Of a stretch of DNA of 64,000 nt, positions 41,988 through 53,665 are shown one piece after another. The notes below the pieces were generated by a model. It was not told the origin of the DNA. It did no database searches and worked only from the letters and a program-made list of their open reading frames with translations. Source of the DNA: Reticulitermes speratus (Eukaryota > Arthropoda > Insecta > Blattodea > Rhinotermitidae); assembly GCA_021186555.1 (NCBI GenBank), contig JAJKFL010000006.1, positions 45,332,138 through 45,396,137 of the forward strand, given 5' to 3'. A program made the position numbers and the translations under genes. Numbering within the stretch: position 1 is the stretch's first letter; each line of letters starts with the position of its first letter.

Positions 41988-43497
41988 GGCATCAATGCAC
42001 TCTGTGGGCAGAAGGTGGAATTTGTTAATGTTAAACATGGTGGTACATATAGTAACCACTGGGCTGTAAAGGGTTAAATTACATATAAATATTCAGTCCG
42101 TACCGCGCAGTAAACACACTCCGTCTCAGTTATACAAACCAGTCAGTTAATGCTGTACAGTGAAATAATCGCTGTTTGTTCTGAGATCCACACAAAACAC
42201 ATAAATACAGTCCGTACCGCGCAGTAAACACACTCCGTCTCAGTTATACAAACCAGTCAGTTAATGCTGTACAGTGAAATAATCGCTGTTTGTTCTGAGA
42301 TCCACACAAAACACATAAATACAGTCCGTACCGCGCAGTAAACACACTCCGTCTCAGTTATACAAACCAGTCAGTTAATGTTGTACAGTGAAATAATCGC
42401 TGTTTGTTCTGAGATCCACACAAAACACATAAATACACTGCGTGGGCAGAACGTAGAATTTGTGAATGTTAAACGTGGTGGTACATATAGTAACCGCTGG
42501 GCTTTAGGTGTGTACATATAAACATTCAGTCCGTACCGCGCAGTAAACACACTCCGTCTGAGTTATACAAACCAGTCAGTTAATGCTGTACAGTGAAATA
42601 ATCGCTGTTCTGAGATCCACACAAAACACATAAATGCTCTGTGTGGGCAGAACGTAGAATTGTTGAATGTTAAACGTTGTGGTGGTACATATAGTAACCA
42701 CTGGGCTTTAGAGAGTTAAATTACATATAAATATTCAGTCCGTACCGCGCAGTAAACACACTCCGTCTCAGTTATACAAACCAGTCAGTTAATGCTGTAC
42801 AGTGAAATAATCGCTGTTTGTTCTGAGATCCACACAAAACACATAAATACAGTCCGTACCGCGCAGTAAACACACTCCGTCTCAGTTATACAAACCAGAC
42901 AGTTAATGCTGTACAGTGAAATAATCGCTGTTTGTTCTGAGATCCACACAAAACACATAAATACAGTCCGTACCGCGCAGTAAACACACTCCGTCTCAGT
43001 TATACAAACCAGTCAGTTAATGTTGTACAGTGAAATAATCGCTGTTTGTTCTGAGATCCACACAAAACACATAAATACAGTCCGTACCGCGCAGTAAACA
43101 CACTCGTCTCAGTTATACAAACCAGTCAGTTAATGTTGTACAGTGAAATAATCGCTGTTTGTTCTCAGATCCACACAAAACACATAAATACAGTCCGTAC
43201 CGCGCAGTAAACACACTCCGTCTCAGTTATACAAACCAGTCAGTTAATGCTGTACAGTGAAATAATCGCTGTTTGTTCTCAGATCCACACAAAACACATA
43301 AATACAGTCCGTACCGCGCAGTAAACACACTCCGTCTCAGTTATACAAACCAGTCAGTTAATGCTGTACAGTGAAATAATCGCTGTTTGTTCTGAGATCC
43401 ACACAAAACACATAAATACACTGTGTGGGCAGAACGTACAATTTGTGAATGTTAAACATAGTGGTACATATAGTAACCACTGGGCTTTAGGGGGTTA
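41988..43497. repeat. 114-bp satellite, block 1 (10 units with ~92-bp spacers)
   Basis: Units begin at 42094, 42208, 42322, 42528, 42737, 42851, 42965, 43079, 43192 and 43306 (CAGTCCGTACCGCGCAGTAA, ..., CTGTTTGTTCTGAGATCCAC). A separate spacer (CTGTGTGGGCAGAACGTAGA, then GTGGTACATATAGTAACCAC) precedes the first unit, separates units 3/4 and 4/5, and follows the last. So there is a two-component higher-order structure. The block ends with CTTTAGGGGGTTAAG. Confidence 0.95.
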
Positions 43498-44450
43498 AGC
43501 ACAAACTTAGCTAGTCTGTCGTAGGATTCTTCCTTACCAAAACGCATATTGTCCGAGTTGTATGTACGACGGAATGACGAGTGACGAAGGACGTTGTCTG
43601 AAATGTTCCCGGAAGCCGTGTACAATGTCGACGACCCAGCTGTATGACAAAACAGATCGGATCTGTTGCAGACATAAACCCCATCTTCAGGCCGCAGTGT
43701 TGAAATCTTGGACATAAGTTTTTCGTAACCTAAACTGACCTCTATAACGTTTCTATGGGGTGATATTAAATTCTACAGGATGTGACAACTCGCGTCACTA
43801 CGTCGCTCAGTTTCGTGTGACGGCAGGCAGTGCAGCGCTCGCCCCTGTTGAAGTTCGCCGTTAGTCGGGGTCCACGCGCTTTTGTTCCGTGTATTGAAGT
43901 TATATTATAATATTAAAGTGGGTGTTCGAAATGGTTTCGTTCGGCTCGCAGACACGTCACACACATAAAAGGTGCTCACTGAAGGTCGAATTTTTATAGA
44001 TTGAGCCGGCAGGAAGTAACTAGCGACAGTTGTCAGATGAAATATTAGATATAGTCTTCTCGGGCCATCAGCCACGTCAAATCGACCGCTTAACACTGCT
44101 GATCGCCCCAGAAGACTATTAAAACATGTCGCCTCGAAAGTTTTAAAACTTGTGGATGAAATTTGTCCATAAAGTTGACATTCAGCGAGATAGGCGTTTG
44201 TGTTTTAACTAAAGTGGCACTCGTAATTGTTCTGTTGACGTGAGCCCCCAGGAAGGGCACTGTTTATAGTGTTCGTGTCTGTCTGTCTGTCTCTGTACGC
44301 TTCTGTCGGCAGACGCTGTCAGTTACGTCACAGCACACAGTATCTAGGTGACAGACATGCTAACTGCTCCGTACTGATTGCGTTCCCTTTGAATCAGAGA
44401 ACCGTGTTAGGCAGCTCTGACATCAATAGGCTGTGCCTGGTGCTATATCG
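43498..44450. other. No feature recognised
   Basis: Moderately GC-rich single-copy-looking sequence with short open frames only. No splice-flanked exon, SINE head or terminal repeat was identified. Confidence 0.4.
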
Positions 44451-44968
44451 CAGTGGTATTCAGTCTGGGGTACGCGTACCCCCGGGGGTACGCGAAGACA
44501 TCTTAGGGGGTACGTAAAGTTTAAAAAATATATTATTTCATGATAAACACTGAATAATCAGGGCCAGATTTAGGGTTAGCCACAAGAGACCGGACGTAAG
44601 GACATGCGATTTGGGAGCGCCATTTGTGTCTCTCTCTCTCTCTCCTTTATGCGATTCTTATGTGGGCGGCTAGTTTCATTTTATTCCACATAGTGCATAT
44701 AATTGTGCTTTGCTAAAATACCTTTGTTCCTTTATTAATTTTTATATGATAGACAATAATATATTTGTTATTTAATAGCTTGACTCTCCTTTTTCTCATT
44801 TAAAACTTATTATTTAATACATTATTTTGGATGTAATTTATTTAACTTATTTTAGATGTAGATTATAGACTGTGTATAATTGAATTATGCACCAACAACT
44901 TTGGGGTACAAAGTTGAAGAGAAATTATATGTGGGGGTACGCGAACAAAAAAAGTTTGAATACCGCTG
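44451..44968. mobile_element. hAT-type MITE (518 bp) with 8-bp target duplication
   Basis: CAGTGGTATTCAGTC...GGGGTACGCG at the left and CGCGAACAAAAAAAGTTTG, AATACCGCTG at the right. The flanks CTATATCG and GTATATCG match at seven of eight bases. The middle is very AT-rich and without ORF. Confidence 0.85.
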
Positions 44969-45187
44969 GTATATCGGACACAGGTTGGATGTGCGACAGA
45001 CGAATGGCGTTGTTGAATGTAAGTGGCGCCTCAGTATGCTGTTAGGTAAAGCACTGTGTGCCTTGCATTTAGGGTTGCGTGTTCAGTTTGGGGGATGATT
45101 TATTGTCGGCGGTTGCATGTCGGAATTAAGTGTCAATACGCGAAGTCAGTTCGACGTCTGACATCAAGCATAAAACATGGTTCACCG

Positions 45188-45417
45188 TGACTTCAGGCTT
45201 CCGCCGCGATGTTGATGAGATCTGCACTCTTCTGGGGTATTACACAGCGTCGAGTGGTAATTCTGTACGGACGTTTCGAGACAACGTATTGGTCACATCT
45301 TCAAGGGTCAAGAAGTACGACCATTGAAGATGGGACCGATACGTTGTCCTGAAACGTCGGTAAAGAATTACCACTCGACGCTGTGTAATGTCCCAGAAGA
45401 GTGCAGATCTCAAAGTG
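45188..45417. repeat. Full-length palindromic TGAAGATGG-family element
   Basis: Outer arms GATGAGATCTGCACTCTTCT / AGAAGAGTGCAGATCTC, middle arms ATTACACAGCGTCGAGTGG / CCACTCGACGCTGTGTAAT, inner arms around TTCAAGGGTCAAGAAG. The right inner part reads TTGAAGATGGGACCGATACG, TTGTCCTGAAACGTCGG. This is the cleanest single copy and serves as the reference unit for the array that follows. Confidence 0.85.
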
Positions 45418-45794
45418 GTTGACGTTCTGTGCATCGGGTGTCCGACGAAGCGCCTGAGAAATTTGAGAATGTTTTTCGTAGGCTCATTTAGAGTAGAAAA
45501 TTGTTCTCTGAGCGTGTAACGAAATTTCGACAGTTTCGTAATACGTAGCTCAACGCAGGCGTCTGTACTTGGCTGCATTAACTGTGCATGTAGAGTTGGC
45601 AGTGCAATGCAGGGCGTCGTGCTCCAAGTGTGTATCCACGTCTGTCCGTGTGAGAGCAGCACCGTCCATGCCCATGCTGGTGTAACGTTTCTTACCCACA
45701 GTAAGCCGGTGAATCACCACATAGCGATGCATAGTCGTTTGGTGCGACACCGCATGACGTCACCACACAGTTCGAAACAATGAGGAACGTGAAC

Positions 45795-47850
45795 CACGAG
45801 GTCTTCGCTGTCTGGCATGTTACGCGGCGTATATTGGTAGTTACCGACGTTTGGGGAAACTTATTGGCCCCATCTTCAAGGGTCAAGTTGAAGATGGGAC
45901 ACGATAGGTCGACACGAAACGTCGGGAACTACCTATATACGCTGTGTAACATCGCAGTGTATATTGGTAGTTACGTACCGACGTTTGGGGAAACTTGTTG
46001 GTCCCATCTTCAAGGGTCAAGTTGAAGATCGGACGCGATAGGTCGACACGAAACGTCGGGAACTACCTATATACGCTGTGTAATCTCGCAGTGCATATTG
46101 GTAGTTACGTACCGACGTTTGGGGAAACTTGTTGGTCCCATCTTCAAGGGTCAAGTTGAAGATGGGACCGATAGGTCGACACGAAACGTCGGGAAACTAC
46201 CTATATACGCTGTGTAACATCGTAGTGTATATTGGTAGATACGTACCGACGTTTGGGGAAACTTGTTGGTCCCATCTTCAAGGGTCAAGTTGAAGATGGG
46301 ACGCGATAGGTCGACACGAAACGTCGGTAACTACCTATATACGCTGTGTAATCTCGCAGTGTATATTGGTAGTTACGTACGGACGTTTGGGGAAACTTGT
46401 TGATCCCATCGTCAAGGGTAAAGTTGAAGATGGGACCGATAGGTCGACACGAAACGTCGGTAACTACCTATATACGCTGTGTAACATCGCAGCGTATATA
46501 GGTAGTTACGTACCGACGTTTGGGGAAACTTGTTGGTCCCATCTTCAAGGGTCAAGTTGAAGATGGGACCGATAGGTCGACACGAAACGTCGGGAACTAC
46601 CTATATACGCTGTGTAACATCGCAGTGTATATTGGTAGATACGTACCGACGTTTGGGGAAACTTGTTGGTCCCATCTTCAAGGGTCAAGTTGAAGATGGG
46701 ACGCGATAGGTCGACACGAAACGTCGGTAACTACCTATATACGCTGTGTAATCTCGCAGTGTATATTGGTAGTTACGTACGGACGTTTGGGGAAACTTGT
46801 TGGTCCCATCGTCAAGGGTAAAGTTGAAGATGGGACCGATAGGTCGACACGAAACGTCAGGAACTACCTATATACGCTGTGTAACATCGCAGTGTATATT
46901 GGTAGTTACGTACCGACGTTTGGGGAAACTTGTTGGTCCCATCGTCAAGGGTCAAGTTGAAGATGGGACACGATAGGTCGACACGAAACGTCGGGAACTA
47001 CCTATATACGCTGTGTAACATCGCTGTGTATATTGGTAGTTACGTACCGACGTTTGGGGAAAGTTGTTGGTCCCATCTTCAAGGGTCAAGTTGAAGATGG
47101 GACCGATAGGTCGACACGAAACGTCGGTAACTACCTATATACGCTGTGTAACATCGCAGTGTATATTGGTAGTTACGTACGGACGTTTGGGGAAACTTGT
47201 TGGTCCCATCGTCAAGGGTAAAGTTGAAGATGGGACCGATAGGTCGACACGAAACGTCGGTAACTACCTATATACGCTGTGTAACATCGCAGCGTATATA
47301 GGTAGTTACGTACCGACGTTTGGGGAAACTTGTTGGTCCCATCTTCAAGGGTCAAGTTGAAGATGGGACGCGATAGGTCGACACGAAACGTCGGGAACTA
47401 CCTATATACGCTGTGTAATCTCGCAGTGTATATTGGTAGTTACGTACCGACGTTTGGGGAAACTTGTTGGTCCCATCGTCAAGGGTAAAGTTGAAGATGG
47501 GACCGATAGGTCGACACGAAACGTCAGGAACTACCTATATACGCTGTGTAACATCGCAGTGTATATTGGTAGTTACGTACCGACGTTTGGGGAAACTTGT
47601 TGGTCCCATCTTCAAGGGTCAAGTTGAAGATGGGACGCGATAGGTCGACACGAAACGTCGGTAACTACCTATATACGCTGCGTAACATCCCAGCGTATAT
47701 TGGTAGTTACTTACCGACGTTTGGGGAAACTTGTTGGTCCCATCTTCAAGGGTCAAGTTGAAGATGGGACCGATAGGTCGACACGAAACGTCGGTAACAC
47801 GCTGTGTAACATCGCAGAAGGGCGAAGATCTCACACCGCGGCGGAACCCT
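45795..47850. repeat. Tandem array of ~15 palindromic ~134-bp units with hammerhead-like cores
   Basis: Each unit is itself an inverted repeat: GTATATTGGTAGTTACGTAC, CGACGTTTGGGGAAAC, GGTCCCATCTTCAAGGGTCA, then TTGAAGATGGGACCGATAGG, TCGACACGAAACGTCGGTAA and CTACCTATATACGCTGTGTA. The period is 133–134 (unit marks at 45961, 46095, 46229, 46363, 46496 and on). The array is flanked left and right by single outer arms of the same element (AGGTCTTCGCTGTCTGG at 45798; CAGAAGGGCGAAGATCTCAC at 47815), so the centre of one element was amplified. The core has TTGAAGA where CTGAAGA is expected. Confidence 0.95.
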
Positions 47851-48349
47851 GAATTCAAACATGAACCATATTGCAAGGTGCATCAGGGTAATTTCGTTAC
47901 GATTCTCGAAAGATTGTTTATCGTTGTATTCTTTTGTGATGACTGTTGGGTGTTGTAGCGCTCAGATTATTTGAAAACGGACGTTTCGTGTTAAGCCGTC
48001 GGCATGTTTGATGTCGACTGTAGACCGTGCCTCCCACGTTACGACACTTTTATCATGGACTTGCTCTGTATAAGCAGTGTGAAATGTAGCTTATTGGTTT
48101 GCTCACTGAGTGTGTGATGCCTGCTTTTGTACCGCATTGCGTGACAGCTGCTTGTTAGTTCTGCGCTATTACGGCTATTCCAAAGCCAGATATGACAAGT
48201 AAGTTTTGCATAATTTGTAATTGACGTAAGCTCCGTGGAATGCCTTTTACTTTAAGATGTGATATTTTGCTTTTTTTATCAGCCTGATATGTTTGGTCGA
48301 AAGTCGCTGAAGGACATTGCAACTTTCAGTCGAAATTTTTTGTATGTCA
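47851..48349. other. No feature recognised
   Basis: About 500 bases between the palindrome array and a retrotransposon fragment, with no gene or repeat identified. Confidence 0.4.
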
Positions 48350-48645
48350 TACACAGAGTTAAGGAGGAGAGGAATATCGTACATACAATAAAAAGAAGAA
48401 AGGCTAACTGGATTGGTCACATCTTGCGTAGGAACTGCCTTCTGAAACATGTGATTGAAGGAAAGTTAGAAGGAAGGATAGAAATGACGGGAAGACGAGG
48501 GAGAAGACGTAAGCAGCTACTGGATGACCTTAAGGAAAGGAGAAGATACTGGAAATTGAAAGAGGAAGCACTAGATCGCACTCTGTGGAGAACTCGCTTT
48601 GGAAGAGGCTACGGACCTGTCGTAAGACAGACTGCAGAATGAAGA
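48350..48645 (+). mobile_element. Non-LTR retrotransposon 3' end (family 2), 5'-truncated
   Basis: One frame reads HRVKEERNIVHTIKRRKANW, IGHILRRNCLLKHVIEGKLE, then a basic GRRGRRRKQLLDDLKERRR and FGRGYGPVVRQTAE with stop. The same text occurs at 60478–60625 and inverted at 53700–53890. It is the C-terminal end of the reverse transcriptase polyprotein of an insect RTE-like family. The frame is intact to its stop codon, which then becomes part of the tandem array. Confidence 0.8.
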
Positions 48646-50127
48646 GGCTACGGACCTGTCGTAAGACAGACTGCAGAATGAAGAGGCTACGGACCTGTCG
48701 TAAGACAGACTGCAGAATGAAGAGGCCACGGACCTGTCGTAAGACAGACTACAGAATGAAGAGGCTACGGACCTGTCGTAAGACAGACTACAGAATGAAG
48801 AGGCTACGGACCTGTCGTAAGACAGACTACAGAATGAAGAGGCTACGGACCTGTCGTAAGACAGACTACAGAATGAAGAGGCTACGGTACGGACCTGTCG
48901 TAAGACAGACTGCAGAATGAAGAGGCTACGGACCTGTCGTAAGACAGACTGCAGAATGAAGAGGCTACGGACCTGTCGTAAGACAGACTGCAGAATGAAG
49001 AGGCTACGGACCTGTCGTAAGACAGACTGCAGAATGAAGAGGCTACGGACCTGTCGTAAGACAGACTGCAGAATGAAGAGGCTACGGACCTGTCGTAAGA
49101 CAGACTGCAGAATGAAGAGGCTACGGACCTGTCGTAAGACAGACTGCAGAATGAAGAGGCTACGGACCTGTCGTAAGACAGACTGCAGAATGAAGAGGCT
49201 ACGGACCTGTCGTAAGACAGACTGCAGAATGAAGAGGCTACGGACCTGTCGTAAGACAGACTGCAGAATGAAGAGGCTACGGACCTGTCGTAAGACAGAC
49301 TGCAGAATGAAGAGGCTACGGACCTGTCGTAAGACAGACTGCAGAATGAAGAGGCTACGGACCTGTCGTAAGACAGACTGCAGAATGAAGAGGCTGCGAA
49401 CCTGTTGTAAGACAGACTGCAGAATGAAGAGGCTACGGACCTGTCGTAAGACAGACTGCAGAATGAAGAGGCTGCGAACCTGTCGTAAGACAGACTGCAG
49501 AATGAAGAGGCCACGGACCTGTCGTAAGACAGACTACAGAATGAAGAGGCCACGGACCTGTCGTAAGACAGACTGCAGAATGAAGAGGCTACGGACCTGT
49601 CGTAAGACAGACTGCAGAATGAAGAGGCTACGGACCTGTCGTAAGACAGACTACAGAATGAAGAGGCTACGGAACTGTCGTAAGACAGACTGCAGAATGA
49701 AGAGGCTACGGACCTGTCGTAAGACAGACTGCAGAATAAAGAGGCTACGGACCTGTCGTAAGACAGACTACAGAATGAAGAGGCTACGGACCTGTCGTAA
49801 GACAGACTGCAGAATGAAGAGGCTACGGACCTGTCGTAAGACAGACTGCAGAATGAAGAGGCTACGGACCTGTCGTAAGACAGACTGCAGAATGAAGAGG
49901 CTACGGACCTGTCGTAAGACAGACTACAGAATGAAGAGGCTACGGACCTGTCGTAAGACAGACTGCAGAATGAAGAGGCTACGGACCTGTCGTAAGACAG
50001 ACTGCAGAATGAAGAGGCTACGGACCTGTCGTAAGACAGACTGCAGAATGAAGAGGCTACGGACCTGTCGTAAGACAGACTGCAGAATGAAGAGGCTACG
50101 GACCTGTCGTAAGACAGACTACAGAAT
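48603..50127. repeat. 39-bp minisatellite, ~39 copies, derived from the retrotransposon 3' end
   Basis: Unit AGAGGCTACGGACCTGTCGT, AAGACAGACTGCAGAATGA. The first unit is the last 13 codons and stop of the family-2 retrotransposon. The last unit runs into (TGAA)n (50126–50145), the retrotransposon's own tail. Variants: CCACGG, GCGAAC, ACTACAG. Because 39 is divisible by three, a 406-codon repeat frame (MKRLRTCRKTDCR repeated) stays open on the plus strand and a 223-codon one on the minus strand; these are by-products, not genes. Confidence 0.95.
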
Positions 50128-50145
50128 GAATGAATGAATGAATGA
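50128..50145 (+). repeat. (TGAA)n tail of the family-2 retrotransposon
   Basis: Four GAAT/TGAA repeats directly after the final minisatellite unit. The inverted family-2 copy at 53666 begins with the complementary TTCATTCATTCATTC, supporting this as the normal 3' tail. Confidence 0.75.
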
Positions 50146-50337
50146 GGATGTTGAAAGTAAGTCAGTCGATTTATGGCGTTGTAAGTGTTGCATGTCCGTA
50201 ATATACAGGTGATCTTCGGACATCAACTTGTGTTAGCAGAAATAACCTTCCCACATACAGTAATACCCTTCGTGTGAGTTAATCACACATCGATGTCTTG
50301 TGAGGTGCGCGCTGACGCCAAAGAAACAGTTGAGCAG

Positions 50338-50625
50338 GGCCGTGCCATGGCTCAGGCGGTTAGTCGTCGGCCTCTCACCGCGGAGGCCCGGGGTCGATCC
50401 CGGGTCAGTCCATGTGGGATTTCTGGTGGACAAAGTGTCACTGGGACAGGTTTTTCTCCGAGTACTTCGGTTTTCCCCTGTCAATTTCATTCCACCGGTG
50501 CTCAATTACTTGGAAAAACGAAAAAACTGAATATCTTTCTCTCATCTTCATCGCAGGGTTGCACAATAAGCCTCAAGGCTGCGGTGCGTTCGTAGCATCT
50601 GCTGCGGGGCCCTTTAAAAAAGACA
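50338..50625 (+). mobile_element. tRNA-derived SINE, family D
   Basis: GCCGTGCCATGGCTCAGGCG then GGGGTCGATCCCGGG as B box, and a body with CACTGGGACAGGTTTTTCTC and CAGGGTTGCACAATAAGCCT, ending TGCTGCGGGGCCCTTT and A-rich. It forms an inverted pair with the copy at 50815–51072. Confidence 0.85.
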
Positions 50626-50814
50626 GTCGAGCATCTAGCGTGTGAACAATATGGCGCAGCCAGATGGCATCACTCCGATGGATGAGGATAACGTTTGGTT
50701 TACTCTGAGAACACAAAAACGGCCGTGAATGAAAGAGGCCGTGGAGTAGCGCGTGAATATTATGAAGCCATGTAATATTACGGGCACATGGCTAATAATA
50801 ATAATAATTTTTTT

Positions 50815-51072
50815 GTGGTGAAGGGCCCCGCAGCAGAAGCTACGGACGTACCGCGGTCTTGAGGCCTATTGTGCAACCCTGTGATGAAGATGATTAGTTT
50901 TTTTTTTCGTTTTTCCGTGTAATGGAGCAACGGTGGAATGAAACTGACGGGGAAAACCTGTCTCAGTGCCACTTTGTCCACCACAAATCCCACATGGACT
51001 GACCCGGGATCGAACCCGCGCCTCCGCGGTGAGAGGCCGGCGACTAAGCGCCTGAGCCATGGCACGGCCTAT
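50815..51072 (-). mobile_element. tRNA-derived SINE, family D (inverted partner)
   Basis: Mirror of the copy at 50338: AGGGCCCCGCAGCAGAAGC, TATTGTGCAACCCTGTGATG, CGGGATCGAACCCGCG and CCTGAGCCATGGCACGGCC. It is flanked by TAATAATAATAAT on both sides, which may be a target-site repeat or tail. The spacer between the two SINEs is ~190 bases. Confidence 0.85.
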
Positions 51073-51519
51073 AATAATAATAATAATGTACTGAACCATA
51101 AATCCTCCTTGTGAAAAGTCTGTGCGCCGGGATGAAAGCTTTGCACAAGTAAAGTACACGTGACGTACATAGACGTGCAGCAGTGAGACAGTCTGAGCTA
51201 CAGCGGAAGTACAGAGCCGTAACGACTGTTGAACAAAGACACAGACAAACTGAGGCAGGAGAATAGAAAGCATAATGTTTGTTGAGCGTGCAACAAAGAG
51301 CGTGCAGAACAAAGAGGGACTGGAACAAAGTGTAGATTGACGTAATGGATTATTGAATTTTCAGCCGAAGTAGAGATTGCAGTCACTGCAGGCCGCAGAA
51401 CAGAGAATTTGCAGTGGAAGGTACAGAATAGAGTAACAGTTCTGAAATGAGAGAGAACTGAAAATATATAACGCTGTAGGGTAACGTTATTGCTGTGATT
51501 AGTCAGCCCTTTAAGACTG
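51073..51519. other. No feature recognised
   Basis: About 450 bases between the SINE pair and satellite block 2; only shadow frames, no family match. Confidence 0.4.
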
Positions 51520-53318
51520 AGGTTAACCTCATTTATGTTTAAATATTCAGTCCGTACCGCGCAGTAAACACACTCCGTCTCAGTTATACAAACCAGTCAG
51601 TTAATGCTGTACAGTGAAATAATCGCTGTTTGTTCTGAGATCCACACAAAACACATAAATACAGTCCGTACCGCGCAGTAAACACACTCCGTCTCAGTTA
51701 TACAAACCAGTCAGTTAATGTTGTACAGTGAAATAATCGCTGTTTGTTCTGAGATCCACACAAAACACATAAATACAGTCCGTACCGCGCAGTAAACACA
51801 CTCCGTCTCAGTTATACAAACCAGTCAGTTAATGCTGTACAGTGAAATAATCGCTGTTTGTTCTGAGATCCACACAAAACACATAAATACAGACCGTACC
51901 GCGCAGTAAACACACTCCGTCTCAGTTATACAAACCAGTCAGTTAATGCTGTACAGTGAAATAATCGCTGTTTGTTCTGAGATCCACACAAAACACATAA
52001 ATACAGACCGTACCGCGCAGTAAACACACTCCGTCTCAGTTATACAGACCAGTCAGTTAATGCTGTACAGTGAAATAATCGCTGTTTGTTCTGAGATCCA
52101 CACAAAACACATAAATACAGTCCGTACCGCGCAGTAAACACACTCCGTCTCAGTTATACAAACCAGTCAGTTAGTGCTGTACAGTGAAATAATCGCTGTT
52201 TGTTCTGAGATCCACAAAAAACACATAAATACAGTCCGTACCGCGCAGTAAACACACTCCGTATCAGTTATACAAACCAGTCAGCTAATGTTGTACAGTG
52301 AAATAATCGCTGTTTGTTCTGAGATCCACACAAAACACATAAATACAGACCGTACCGCGCAGTAAACACACTCCGTCTCAGTTACACAAACCAGTCAGTT
52401 AATGTTGTACAGTGAAATAATCGCTGTTTGTTCTGAGATCCACACAAAACACATAAATACAGTCCGTACCGCGCAGTAAACACACTCCGTCTCAGTTATA
52501 CAAACCAGTCAGCTAATGTTGTACAGTGAAATAATCGCTGTTTGTTCTCAGATCCACACAAAACACATAAATACAGTCCGTACCGCGCAGTAAACACACT
52601 CCGTCTCAGTTATACAAACCAGTCAGCTAATGTTGTACAGTGAAATAATCGCTGTTTGTTCTCAGATCCACACAAAACACATAAATACAGTCCGTACCGC
52701 GCAGTAAACACACTCCGTCTCAGTTACACAAACCAGTCAGTTAATGTTGTACAGTGAAATAATCGCTGTTTGTTCTGAGATCCACACAAAACACATAAAT
52801 ACAGTCCGTACCGCGCAGTAAACACACTCCGTCTCAGTTATACAAACCAGTCAGTTAATGTTGTACAGTGAAATAATCGCTGTTTGTTCTGAGATCCACA
52901 CAAAACACATAAATACAGTCCGTACCGCGCAGTAAACACACTCCGTCTCAGTTATACAAACCAGTCAGCTAATGTTGTACAGTGAAATAATCGCTGTTTG
53001 TTCTCAGATCCACACAAAACACATAAATACAGTCCGTACCGCGCAGTAAACACACGCCGTCTCAGTTATACAAACCAGTCAGTTAATGCTGTACAGTGAA
53101 ATAATCGCTGTTTGTTCTGAGATCCACACAAAACACATAAATACAGACCGTACCGCGCAGTAAACACACTCCGTCTCAGTTATACAAACCAGTCAGTTAA
53201 TGTTGTACAGTGAAATAATCGCTGTTTGTTCTGAGATCCACACAAAACACATAAATACACTGTGTGGGCAGAACGTAGAATTTGTGAATGTTAAACTGGT
53301 GGTACATGTAGTAACCAC
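51520..53318. repeat. 114-bp satellite, block 2 (15 units)
   Basis: Starts at CAGTCCGTACCGCGCAGTAA (51548) and repeats every 114 bases to ~53257, then the spacer CTGTGTGGGCAGAACGTAGA and GTGGTACATGTAGTAACCAC once. Units differ by single substitutions (ATGCTG/ATGTTG, CAGTTAATG/CAGCTAATG, CTGAG/CTCAG, AGTCC/AGACC) that occur in several combinations. Same unit as block 1, in the same orientation, 8 kb away. Confidence 0.95.
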
Positions 53319-53665
53319 GACATAAGGACTAACGGAGGTGTGGAGGCGTAGTTCCACACATTCTCTGCCTAGGCACTGGATGAAGGTTAGTGGCCAGTCT
53401 CGCAGCCCGACCGGTACATCAGGTACAGTACGTCCGTACAGTGTATCATGTCACACTGCGGTCACTTTCCTGAAAATAGCAGCGTACAGCGAAACAGCGT
53501 AGGACGTAGCTACGTAGCCTTTGTAATTAATTTAAATAATTAAATCAATTAAAAATTAATCCGAGCAGGACAACGTTCATCGGATTTGCTCAACTCTGTC
53601 CGTTTTACAGCGAAACAACGCTGTGCAGGTCAACGTTAATGGGGGGGTTGGTAACACTGTGGTAT
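53319..53665. other. No feature recognised
   Basis: GC-moderate stretch with an AATTAATTTAAATAATT low-complexity patch at ~53530 and a short G-run at 53641. Nothing else identified. Confidence 0.4.

Noticed and set aside
45780-47360. Repeated 60–100 codon frames ending in CWSHLQGSS-like text
   Set aside because: Translations of the palindromic units; the same DNA read on the other strand gives equally long frames.
48917-50137. 406-codon open frame (and a 223-codon one on the other strand)
   Set aside because: Both are translations of the 39-bp minisatellite; the unit length is divisible by three and has no stop in these frames.
41988-53318. The two 114-bp blocks as LTRs of one retroelement
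   Set aside because: They are internally repetitive, of different length, and the 8 kb between them holds SINEs, a hAT MITE and the palindrome array but no gag/pol frames.
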